Source: Candidatus Paceibacterota bacterium
Lineage (GTDB): Bacteria; Verrucomicrobiota; Verrucomicrobiia; Limisphaerales; UBA8199
Reading direction: 5' to 3'
Length of the DNA: 64,000 nt
Assembly (NCBI GenBank): GCA_035452965.1
Contig: DAOTCE010000007.1
Span: forward strand, 105,194 to 169,193
Of the stretch, positions 43,816-52,384 are shown one piece after another (the first letter of the stretch is position 1; every line of letters begins with the position of its first letter). The position numbers were made by a program, and so were the translations under genes. The notes below the pieces were generated by a model. It saw only the letters and a program-made list of their open reading frames with translations. It was not told where the DNA came from and did not search any database.

Positions 43816-43846
43816 CAACAAAAGACCCGCCCTTGCGAGCGGGTCT
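43816..43846 (-). terminator. Terminator of the integrase gene
   Basis: Stem AGACCCGC (43823-43830) and GCGGGTCT (43839-43846) with an 8-base loop. Read on the minus strand it is followed by TTTTGTTGT, a normal intrinsic-terminator layout 19 bases after the integrase stop. It may also end HTH transcripts from the other side. Confidence 0.75.
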
Positions 43847-43864
43847 AAGCTGTTAGCCGTAGGC

Positions 43865-45022
43865 TTAGGCGCTTTGAGGCTTGGAAAAGCTGACTTTGTG
43901 CGCCATTTCTGCGGAATGGTCATCCCGCAAGTGTCCATAGACCCGCATTGCCAGTGCCCCGCCGTCACGATGTCCTAACCATCTTGACACCGTTTGAATA
44001 GGCACGCCCGATTCAATGCAACGGGTTGCGAACAAGTGCCGTAAATCGTGATGCGTTAGACGCTTGATGCCCAACTCTTTTGCCGCCCGTGTCATCGCCC
44101 TTTCGCACTCGGCCACTTCCATCACTCGGTCGCTTGGCTTGCGCTCTGGCCGTTCGGTTTGAAGCCTTTCCAGCAGCGTCCGCATGTCATCAATCATCGG
44201 CACCCGCCGCACTTCACTGTTCTTTGTGCCTGTCATGGTGTCCCCTCGCACCGTGATGAATCCTTTGTCCAAGTCAACATCTGCCCATGTGATGTTTTCA
44301 GCCTCAGTCTTGCGGAAGCCCCCAAACGCAAGGAACTGAACCAAGGTTGCACACGGGCGAGAGAAACGATTGCGCCTGCCGCCGCCGTTGCCAACCGCTT
44401 CCACAAACTTTTGAAACTGCGCGAAACTCGGCAATTCAAGTTCTTTGGGCTTGACGGTGAGACGTTCAAGGGCCTTGGCGGGATTGTCGAGACGTGCGCC
44501 GAATTCAATCGCAATCTCACAAACATTCTTCAAGATTGCGGTTGTGTTGTTAAAGGCTGTCGGGCTTATGCCCCGCGCGAACCGTGAAGCCCATTTCAAA
44601 CAATCGTGTTTCGATAGCTTGCGAATGTCCATCCCCTCCAATTCGGGCCATGACTTCAACATCGCCTTGATACGGTTTTCGTAATAGAGCTTTGTGTTTG
44701 GTTTCAAGGCTGCATCCCCCTGTATGCGCTCGCGAATGATCTTCAGAGTGCCCCCCACGGTCATCTTGCCTCGCGCAATCTCAGCCTGGTTCTCCGTCAT
44801 CTGGCGCAAGCTCTTTTCAAGGTCCGCGAGCCTGAGCTTGGCCACGCTCAGGACATCTGTTTTCAAACTCTCGCGATAGAGCTTGCCTCCCGTTCGGATT
44901 CGTGCATAATACTTGCCTGACGGTAGGTAGCGGATTAGGTTCTCTCCTACCGTTAGCCAGTCTTTGGGCTGGCTCGTGTTGGCTTGGCTTTTGCCTGAGT
45001 CTAGGTTTTGGCTCGTTTTCAT
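43865..45022 (-). CDS. Tyrosine-type site-specific integrase
   Basis: 385-residue phage/plasmid-type integrase. An N-terminal arm-binding region and a SAM-like core-binding domain (ALKPNTKLYYENRIKAMLKS) precede the catalytic domain, in which all expected residues are visible: Arg237 (GFRKTEAENI), Lys267 (TGTKNSEVRR), His325 and Arg328 (THHDLRHLFATR), His351 (WLGHRD) and Tyr362 (RVYGHLRDDH). ATG at 45022 is used; the longer frame would run into the tRNA gene. The start lies 78 bases from the right attachment repeat, the normal position for an integrase using a tRNA. Two AGTATC repeats sit directly upstream. Confidence 0.95.
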   Translation of the reverse strand: MKTSQNLDSGKSQANTSQPKDWLTVGENLIRYLPSGKYYARIRTGGKLYRESLKTDVLSVAKLRLADLEKSLRQMTENQAEIARGKMTVGGTLKIIRERIQGDAALKPNTKLYYENRIKAMLKSWPELEGMDIRKLSKHDCLKWASRFARGISPTAFNNTTAILKNVCEIAIEFGARLDNPAKALERLTVKPKELELPSFAQFQKFVEAVGNGGGRRNRFSRPCATLVQFLAFGGFRKTEAENITWADVDLDKGFITVRGDTMTGTKNSEVRRVPMIDDMRTLLERLQTERPERKPSDRVMEVAECERAMTRAAKELGIKRLTHHDLRHLFATRCIESGVPIQTVSRWLGHRDGGALAMRVYGHLRDDHSAEMAHKVSFSKPQSA

Positions 45023-45025
45023 GCC

Positions 45026-45047
45026 AGTATCTAAACACAGTATCAAA
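45026..45047 (+). repeat. Right pair of 13-bp-spaced AGTATC(T)AAA repeats
   Basis: AGTATCTAAA at 45026-45035 and AGTATCAAA at 45039-45047, starting 13 bases apart and oriented like the left pair. They lie 4-25 bases upstream of the integrase ATG, so binding here could also regulate integrase expression. Confidence 0.65.
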
Positions 45048-45100
45048 AGCTTGTCAACACGGGATTTTAGGCTTCGTAAGTGCCTTAAACTACGATGGTT

Positions 45101-45176
<76 letters not shown>

Positions 45177-45278
45177 ATCCCAAACAACCCCACACGCCAG
45201 CTATTTACACCTATGCCCAAACCAGCTCTGCCCCGATGCGGATTGTGCTGTTGCCCCAGCACCACATTGGCTGCCTTA

Positions 45279-46253
45279 TCACCGACGCAAGCGATGGAAA
45301 CGGAAACTGGCAGGGCAACGGGCTTCGGGATCGAATTCAATCGTGCAATAACCACCATCCTTCAAAAGCTCGATTCCCGCCAGCGAGGGGCAGAGGCGTA
45401 TGCGGAACGGGCGCCAACACGTCGCCTCATTCAATGCCTTGCTGAAGCGTTGGACAGAGTGCCCGAGAATGCGAATGGGCGGCATTCCCGCCAACAGACG
45501 GCTCTTCCATAGAACCAGGTTGGAATGCAGGTGCCCGACAATTGTCAGTTCGACTTGAGTTATCCGGTCCCGAACACTCTTCTCTCGCCAAAGAAATGGC
45601 AATGCAGTCGGATCATGGCCGAACAAAAGGACCCTTTGGCCGGGCGACAACGCGGCAAAAGCGTGGCTGATCTCCGCCAGGTGTTCAGCCCGCAGCCGAT
45701 CCCATTCCGACCGCTCGGCCGGTAGAATATCCGCTGCAAAAGCCGGCAGAGCGACTAGCGAAGAAACAAATCCCATCAAGACATAGCGGCCGATTTCGAC
45801 CCGCCAGAACGGAGGCAAGGCCAGCTCGTTCCGCGCACGCTGCCAACTGGCCAGCCGCATTCCCCCACCGCCCCCAAACATGCTGATCTTGCCCATCTCA
45901 TGGTCGCCGTAGTTGATCCGCAAGCGGTCACCGAACCGCTGCCGCAGTTTGCCCAGGCACTCCCGCGCGCTGGCAAAAGCCGCGTCATCGCTCAGGCCGA
46001 TGAAGGCGCAGTCGCAGGAGTAATCGCCATTGGCGATCACGTAGTCGAACGTGTCCCCACTCTCCAGAAAGCGGTCGAGCAGGTAATTCTTCCGCAACGG
46101 CTCCCGCAGCCAGATGAAACGCCGATAGGCTTTCCCTAAGGCGCGGGCCAGCGGATTGCTAAGTCCCCGGAACTCGTAATCCTTGCCGCGCGCCTGCTCG
46201 GCAGCGCTGGCGTAATGGACGTCGCTGAGGATGCCGAGGGTGCAGGTGCGCAT
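45279..46253 (-). CDS. Calcineurin-like metallophosphoesterase
   Basis: 324-residue cytoplasmic phosphoesterase. Metal-binding motifs in order: LGILSDVHYA (DxH), VIANGDYSCD (GD), NYGDHEMGK (where GNHE/D is usual, so Asn is Asp), LLFGHDPTAL (His) and IVGHLHSNL (GHxH). The substrate could be a nucleotide, phospholipid or phosphoprotein. ATG at 46253. It lies 37 bases downstream of the histidine kinase gene on the same strand and may be co-transcribed with it. Confidence 0.82.
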   Translation of the reverse strand: MRTCTLGILSDVHYASAAEQARGKDYEFRGLSNPLARALGKAYRRFIWLREPLRKNYLLDRFLESGDTFDYVIANGDYSCDCAFIGLSDDAAFASARECLGKLRQRFGDRLRINYGDHEMGKISMFGGGGGMRLASWQRARNELALPPFWRVEIGRYVLMGFVSSLVALPAFAADILPAERSEWDRLRAEHLAEISHAFAALSPGQRVLLFGHDPTALPFLWREKSVRDRITQVELTIVGHLHSNLVLWKSRLLAGMPPIRILGHSVQRFSKALNEATCWRPFRIRLCPSLAGIELLKDGGYCTIEFDPEARCPASFRFHRLRR

Positions 46254-46290
46254 GATGCCTATGTCGCGTAGCCCGTCCCGGCGTGGTCGA

Positions 46291-47454
46291 TCAGGCTGAA
46301 ACCGGTAACAGAACCCGAAAATCCGAGCCTTTGCTGGGCCGGCTCACCACGCGAATGTCTCCCCGATGCTCCCGGATGATGCGCCGGGTAATGGGCAACC
46401 CAAGCCCGGTGCCGCTTGGCTTGGAAGTGAAGAACGGCTCGAACACGCGCTCCAGGTGCTCCGGAGGAATCCCCAAACCGCTGTCTTGGATTGCCACCTG
46501 AACCTGCGTCCGGTCAGCCCTGCCCCCCGGTACAACAAGCTCGGTAGTGACCGAGAGCGTTCCATTCGGGCCCATGGCTTCTAGTGCGTTCAGAAACAAG
46601 TTCACAAATGCCTGCTGTAATTGACAATCATCGCCTTTCACGAGGTCGGGAACGGCCTGGAAGGAACGGCTTAGAAGGACCTGCTTGCCGTTCAATTGGG
46701 GTTGGACCAGACGCAACGAATGGTCGAGGACTTCGTGCAGGCGCACCTGCCTCAACGCCGGGCGGGCCGGCCCACCGAACTTCAGGATGCGGCTGACAAT
46801 CTCATCAATTCGGCCTAGCTCGCGACGGACCACTCCAACCAACTCGGTGTCCTGATGCTTTTCCAGCAACAGATCAACAAAGGTCCTGCCGGCCACGAGC
46901 GCATTTCTAATTTCATGGGCCATCGAGGCGGCTAGTGTGCCAATGCTCGCCAAACGGTCGAGTTGTTCGAGGCGCTCATCCAGTTGACGCGTGGGAGTCA
47001 AATCGGTGAGGACCAGTATCACGCCTGATCCCTTCTTGCCGGGTTTGAGCAATGTTGCGCTGACATGCAGGGTGCGCGCCCCGCCTCCGCCGAGCTTCTG
47101 TTCGATCACTCGTTCAACGGAGGCACCCCCTGATACAAGGCTTTCACCGAGGATCGCTTGTACCCCTGCCGGCAAGGCGGCGAAAGCGGGGAGACTCGCT
47201 TCACCGCCGGCCAGATTCAATAGCTGCCTCGCCTGGCGGGTTAGGGACGTAATCTTCCTCTTGCCATCAACAACGACAACACCGCTGACCGGGCGCTCAC
47301 GAAGCACCCTCCCGCATCCCAGGCTTTCCTGGGTAGTTTCCGTTCCAGACGGTTCCTTAGGCGGCGACCCGCCCGGCCCGTTCAGGGTCCCACTTGCGCG
47401 GCGATTTCTACCCGGGTAACTTTGCTTGCTAGATAGGCCGGTCATTCCAGTCAT
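46291..47454 (-). CDS. NtrB-like sensor histidine kinase
   Basis: 387-residue two-component kinase without membrane segments. Residues ~55-155 form a PAS-like sensor domain (SGVVVVDGKRKITSLTRQAR ... GVILVLTDLTPTRQLDERL). The dimerisation/phosphoacceptor domain has ASMAHEIRNAL, with the phosphorylated His, and the ATPase domain has FVNLFLNALEAMG (N box), IQDSGLGIPPEH (G1) and PSGTGLGLPITRRI (G2). The layout resembles NtrB/AtoS-like kinases that pair with sigma-54 activators, but no response regulator is adjacent here. ATG at 47454. Confidence 0.88.
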   Translation of the reverse strand: MTGMTGLSSKQSYPGRNRRASGTLNGPGGSPPKEPSGTETTQESLGCGRVLRERPVSGVVVVDGKRKITSLTRQARQLLNLAGGEASLPAFAALPAGVQAILGESLVSGGASVERVIEQKLGGGGARTLHVSATLLKPGKKGSGVILVLTDLTPTRQLDERLEQLDRLASIGTLAASMAHEIRNALVAGRTFVDLLLEKHQDTELVGVVRRELGRIDEIVSRILKFGGPARPALRQVRLHEVLDHSLRLVQPQLNGKQVLLSRSFQAVPDLVKGDDCQLQQAFVNLFLNALEAMGPNGTLSVTTELVVPGGRADRTQVQVAIQDSGLGIPPEHLERVFEPFFTSKPSGTGLGLPITRRIIREHRGDIRVVSRPSKGSDFRVLLPVSA

Positions 47455-47708
47455 GTGTTCTCACGGAGCGCAGCAGGCTAGTCCCTTCCAATGCGCCCAA
47501 CAACAGGAAAACTGCCGCAGGGAAAGGCCAGCACAGGAGTTCCGTTCCAAACAGACCATGGAGACAAATGTGAGAACTTTGCGGTCCTTCGCAATCCCCG
47601 GCCTCTCCAGAATGGACTCGGGCACAGGGGGGACACGCGCTGATATCCGGCGCTTAAGGGATACCCCCCCGCCGCGCCTATTCCTGACGCGGCGGAGAGC
47701 CGCGACGC

Positions 47709-50700
47709 TTACGGGGCGGGATTCACCGCTGCCGAGCGATAGAACCTCTGCGCAGTGTGGTTGGTCACTGTGATTGACCACAGCCCGCTCGGCGCCGGCG
47801 CGGTATTCGTGCTGTTCGCCAACACCTGCCAGCCGGACATGAGGCTCGTCACGTCGGGGCTACTGACCACGTAATACTTCGCCTGCGGGGTGCCGATGAA
47901 GTTCAGCGTGTAGCTGCCGTCTCCGTTGATCACCACGGAAACTATGACATTGGTCTGGCTGTAAACCACGGCGCTCTGCACCACTTGCTCCAAACTGTCG
48001 CTGCTGCCCAGGAATATTGCGTCCCCATAGTACTCCGCCGCAATCGTGTTGGTACCCACCGGCAACAAAGCTGTGCTGACACTTGCCACCCCGCTTACAA
48101 GGAGGTTGGTGCCGAGCGGCATGTTGTTGACACGAAAGACGATCTCCCCGGTCGGTGTCTCGGTCGCCGGCGGCACTGCACTCACCGTCGCCGTAAACGT
48201 CACGTTTGAGCCTGCGATGGAGGGATTCTCTGACGAAACCAGGGCCGTAGCCGAAGCGGGCGGAGTGGTGGCCGTCACCTCATAATCAAAGGTGCCATTC
48301 GCGACATCCGCACCGTTGTACCCCTTTACGTGCAGATACCAGGTGCCTGCCGAACTCGGCACGGTCACAACCGTTCCATTGGACCACTGTGTCTCAGTAT
48401 CCGTCCAAGTGTGCGTCGGGGAGGTGTCCCAGGCATACCGATAGTACTGGACCTGGCCCGGACCGAAGCCGCCGACTGCCGCCCAAGTGACATTGCTGCC
48501 GACGGGCAGAGTAGCCTGGTCCGGAGCGACGCTGCCAATCTCCGGCCGGACAGACAGAGTCCAGACTACTGTCGGCGCCAGCGAGCTCGAGATGTTGTGC
48601 CAGACACCGCGTGCTTCGCTGCTGTTGTCGCGGGCCGCAAGAGTATAGGTGTAAGAGGTGTTGGCGACGAGGCCGGTGTCATTCGCCACCGTGCCAGTGC
48701 TCCAGCCGGAAACGATTTCGCCATCGCGGTACGCCACCACACCGACATCCCCAACGCGGTAGTAGTTCCCGGAAGTGCTGCTGGCCTCATCCGCGGCTTC
48801 AGTGGCGCCGGCGGCGATGCCGACTCCTTGATCGAGCGGAACGGTCCAAGCCAGGTTGACCTGGCTGGGGCTGACCGCGCCAGCACTGGAGAAAGCTGGG
48901 TTCAGTGGCGCTACGTTGTCCACATAGACATCCATATAGGTTCCCGCACCGCCGCCGTTCCAGTTCGCCCCCCCGGTCTGTCCATTGTTCTGGAACGAAG
49001 TGCGGCCGGACTTGCTCACCGCGAAGAAATGGAAACGCCGATGCCCCGTGACGCCGGTCTGGGTGTGCGTCCAACTGTTGCTGCCGGAAGTGACCATGGC
49101 GTAGTCGGTATCACCACTCAAGCCATAGCCCCATTCGTAGTGCATCACCCGCCAGAATGGGACCGGGCCGTTGCCTTCGGCTGAGCCACTGGCGCTCACC
49201 GTGGTGTCTTTGCCGTAGAAGTTGGCGTTCGGCGTCGGATTGTCACCGCCACAGAAGTTGGTGACATACACGAACGGATACCAGGCATCCTGCTCATAAC
49301 CGACGCCGTAGCTGTAGTAGCCGCCCAGGTCGAAGACGTTGACCGAAGACTCGTTGAGGTTAACGTTGCCGCCGTTGCGCAAACTCATCGTGCCCTGGAA
49401 GCCGCCGGTGAAGTTGTGAACCTTGAAGAGCACCCGGCTCCAGCCCACAGGCAGCGTCACCGCGCTGGTGACGTCCTGATCGCGCGTGAGGCCCCGCGCG
49501 GCGTTGTTGTCGTTAATCAGGCTGCCGTTAATCCAGACACGACTGCCGTCATCCGTGCCGATGGCAACCTTTGGCGCGGCGCCGGCGGGGGAGAAGACCC
49601 ACGCAAAGCCATAGGAGTCCATGTTGTCGCCGTTGCCATAGGCACTGGCGTTGCCCTTGAAGTCCAGCGTGTTGGCATTGTTGCAGTCGCCGGTGGTAAC
49701 GCGGCCAGGCGTTTTGCCGCTCAGCCCCAGGCCGGCCGCGATCACGTTGCCGTGGCTGGTGTCAATGGCCGGATAGAGGTAAAGGCCGGTCTCACCCCAG
49801 GCAAACGACCGGCCGGAGGTGTCGCTGACGCTGGTGGAAGCGTACCCGCCCAGGCAGGTCCAATCGTTGACGTAATGCCAGCGCGAGCCGTACATGTGGA
49901 TTTGGGCGACCCCCGTCATCCTGACGTTGCACGTGGTATTGCATCCGCCGGAGGGGGCGCCTTCGCTCTCATCGGAGCTAACGTAGCAACCATTCCAGTT
50001 GGAGAGGTTGTCCGTGACCTGGTCCAAAGGCGTCATCCAGTCGCCGTAGAGACACTCGTTGATGGTGCTGAATTGGCCGCTGTAGGACCCGGCCACATTG
50101 CGGTAACGAACGTATATCTGGCTCGTGGCCTTGCTGCACGGCACCTGGAAATCCATGTGGACCCACCCCCGGCCGCTCCACGTGAACCCCGGGTTCCAAG
50201 TCGCCAGGCCGTTGCGGGTGTTGCAGTTGGTGGTAGTGCGGTCAACGATGTACCAAACCTCATAGCCGCAATTGCTGCTGTAGCCGGGAAAGTTCTGGGT
50301 CGGATTGCCTTGCCAATCCGCCGTGTAAGAGCCGATGGCGATCCCGGGGATGCCGACCGTCAGCACCGACTCGGCGCTGAGGACCGAGCCATTGGTGTTG
50401 CTGACCAGCACCGTGTAAGTGCCGGCGTTGGTTTGCTGAACATTGCTGATGGTTAGTGTGGTGGTGGTGGCACCGGAGACGTTGCCGCCATTGTTGAGGT
50501 CCGCCGCATTCTTGCGCCACTGGTAGCTGAGCGGCTGGCTGCCCGCGGCCGCGACGGTGAAGTTGACCGTGCCGCCGGGAGCCACGGTTTGGCTCAACGG
50601 CTGGGTGGTAATGCTCGGCCCTCCACTGGCATTCGTCACAACGACGCTGGTCGTCAAAGTCGCCCCGAACCACGCCACGCCTTCCCGCAACATCCGCCAG

Positions 50701-52241
50701 TCGGTCGTGTAGGTGCCGGGCGTTTCCGGAGCGGTGAAAGTCAGGGTAAACGTCTTCGTCGCGCCCGGATCCACTTCGCCGCCCACATTGTAGCGCGTCG
50801 TCGCCGTGAACGGATCGGAGTCGCCGACCGCGCCGAGCTTGAAGCTCCGGGCGTCATTCCACAACACCCCGCGGTTGCGGAAGGTGATGTGCACCGTGGT
50901 CGCCGCGCCGGCCATCATGCTTGCCGGAATGTCATGACTGACAAACTCGTCTGAATAGTAGTCCCACGTTGGAGTCACCCCGAAGTAGTCACAAATGCCT
51001 TTATACGTGGCCCACATGGTGGTCGAGCGGAAGAAGTTGTCCTGCAGATAGAGCCCGTCGCGATCACAGCTATCGTGAAAGGCCAGCTCGATCAGAACCG
51101 CGGCGCGCTCGGGAATGCGCGTCTCGGCCTGGCCCCCATCCGCGTTCAACGCCCCCCGATCCCTCCAGGTCGTGTCCCCATACTTGTTGCGAATCGAGTC
51201 CACGATTGCATTATTGATATCGGTGGCAAGCGTCTGGCTGATGGCCCCCCAGGGTGCGTGCACGGTACCGGCATCGTAATAAGTGCAGGTTCCGTTCGGA
51301 CAGGAGGAGCCGACGCAATCCCCCGTGTAGCCGTTGCTGTGTAATGAAACGTAAATATCGGTGTCATCGTAGTTTGAGGCCAGTCCCCGCGAGCGCAGCG
51401 AATCGTCCGATTCACTTGCGCCTGATCCCAAAGTGCAGCCCGTAAGGCTGCCATACACAGAACAGGGATAACCATTCAACTGGAGCCAATAGCCGGCGGA
51501 GATGCGCCACCAGGGCTCCCCGCTGCCTGTGTGCATGCCGTAGTTCTTGTCGAGACACCGATACACCTTCGTCACCGCGCCGTCTTGCGTTAAGTACTGA
51601 TTCAGGTATATCATCCCTTCCAGGTTGTGATCGTCTTCGCAATTCAGCGGAGCGCAGTAAACCGGGCGTTCAAAAAGATAGCTGCTGCCCGACCATCGCT
51701 TCCCATGCCCTGGCGAGAGGCTGATGGATCTGCCCGTCAAAGCGCTGCCACTGGCGAAGACCGGTCCGGCATCTGCCGGTGAGGTTTTCCGGGGAGCTAT
51801 CGTGGGGGTGGCGGGCAGGTAATCACTCAACACTCGCCCGTCGCTTTGCATGCGCACGGTCCCCTCAATCCCGAATTGCATCAGTGTTGCGCGCACCTGG
51901 CCGAAAATCATCTCGAGCCGCGCGTCATCCAGTCCGGCGGCGAGGATGTTGGTGGAGAATTCGACCGTAGCGCCAACCTCGCTTAGTGAAAACTTCTCGA
52001 CGCTCGTGCCAGCCGGGACGGCGGAAAGCAAACCTGGCGGCGGTGTCGCCAGCGCCTCGAGCGCCGACGCCGGGTCAGTCACTTCGGGCCGTGTCAGACC
52101 AAACAGGCCGCCCTGCTCGTTGACATAGACCACCACGGCGGCGGAGCACGCGAAGCCGTGCGCCAGCACCAGGCAGCAGAAGGTTGCGAGAGCCCGCACA
52201 ATGCGGTTGGAATAGATCGGATTGTCTTGGGATTTGTTCAT
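47709..52241 (-). CDS. Giant secreted GerMN-Amidase_3 protein with Ig-like repeats (paralog A)
   Basis: 1510-residue exported protein. Signal peptide at residues 1-35; GerMN-like domain 36-143 (VVVYVNEQGGLFGLTRPEVT, ATVEFSTNILAAGLDDARLE); zinc amidase of the N-acetylmuramoyl-L-alanine amidase type (Amidase_3) at about 170-415 with His179 (LSPGHG), Glu202, His301 (VSLHSNG) and catalytic Glu385 (LIELAFHD); an NBR1-Ig-like domain 425-535; an Ig-like domain 541-630; then a long region with unassigned beta domains, a fibronectin-like domain and a Big_3-like domain; finally the RFYR tail (SSPDVTSLMSGWQVLANSTN ... QRFYRSAAVNPAP). It should cut peptidoglycan outside the cytoplasm. It is a tandem paralog of the gene at 52385 with a 143-base gap. 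Confidence 0.85.
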   Translation of the reverse strand: MNKSQDNPIYSNRIVRALATFCCLVLAHGFACSAAVVVYVNEQGGLFGLTRPEVTDPASALEALATPPPGLLSAVPAGTSVEKFSLSEVGATVEFSTNILAAGLDDARLEMIFGQVRATLMQFGIEGTVRMQSDGRVLSDYLPATPTIAPRKTSPADAGPVFASGSALTGRSISLSPGHGKRWSGSSYLFERPVYCAPLNCEDDHNLEGMIYLNQYLTQDGAVTKVYRCLDKNYGMHTGSGEPWWRISAGYWLQLNGYPCSVYGSLTGCTLGSGASESDDSLRSRGLASNYDDTDIYVSLHSNGYTGDCVGSSCPNGTCTYYDAGTVHAPWGAISQTLATDINNAIVDSIRNKYGDTTWRDRGALNADGGQAETRIPERAAVLIELAFHDSCDRDGLYLQDNFFRSTTMWATYKGICDYFGVTPTWDYYSDEFVSHDIPASMMAGAATTVHITFRNRGVLWNDARSFKLGAVGDSDPFTATTRYNVGGEVDPGATKTFTLTFTAPETPGTYTTDWRMLREGVAWFGATLTTSVVVTNASGGPSITTQPLSQTVAPGGTVNFTVAAAGSQPLSYQWRKNAADLNNGGNVSGATTTTLTISNVQQTNAGTYTVLVSNTNGSVLSAESVLTVGIPGIAIGSYTADWQGNPTQNFPGYSSNCGYEVWYIVDRTTTNCNTRNGLATWNPGFTWSGRGWVHMDFQVPCSKATSQIYVRYRNVAGSYSGQFSTINECLYGDWMTPLDQVTDNLSNWNGCYVSSDESEGAPSGGCNTTCNVRMTGVAQIHMYGSRWHYVNDWTCLGGYASTSVSDTSGRSFAWGETGLYLYPAIDTSHGNVIAAGLGLSGKTPGRVTTGDCNNANTLDFKGNASAYGNGDNMDSYGFAWVFSPAGAAPKVAIGTDDGSRVWINGSLINDNNAARGLTRDQDVTSAVTLPVGWSRVLFKVHNFTGGFQGTMSLRNGGNVNLNESSVNVFDLGGYYSYGVGYEQDAWYPFVYVTNFCGGDNPTPNANFYGKDTTVSASGSAEGNGPVPFWRVMHYEWGYGLSGDTDYAMVTSGSNSWTHTQTGVTGHRRFHFFAVSKSGRTSFQNNGQTGGANWNGGGAGTYMDVYVDNVAPLNPAFSSAGAVSPSQVNLAWTVPLDQGVGIAAGATEAADEASSTSGNYYRVGDVGVVAYRDGEIVSGWSTGTVANDTGLVANTSYTYTLAARDNSSEARGVWHNISSSLAPTVVWTLSVRPEIGSVAPDQATLPVGSNVTWAAVGGFGPGQVQYYRYAWDTSPTHTWTDTETQWSNGTVVTVPSSAGTWYLHVKGYNGADVANGTFDYEVTATTPPASATALVSSENPSIAGSNVTFTATVSAVPPATETPTGEIVFRVNNMPLGTNLLVSGVASVSTALLPVGTNTIAAEYYGDAIFLGSSDSLEQVVQSAVVYSQTNVIVSVVINGDGSYTLNFIGTPQAKYYVVSSPDVTSLMSGWQVLANSTNTAPAPSGLWSITVTNHTAQRFYRSAAVNPAP

Positions 52242-52384
52242 AGACTTGAACTCAACAGGTTGGCTGTACGCTGGATTTCAGCGACAATCGCCCGCGTGCA
52301 GTCGAACGCCCCGATTTGAGGCGCAACGCCTGCAATGCGATCGCAGTTACCGAACACCAGTATTAAGACTACGTGTCTTACCGA

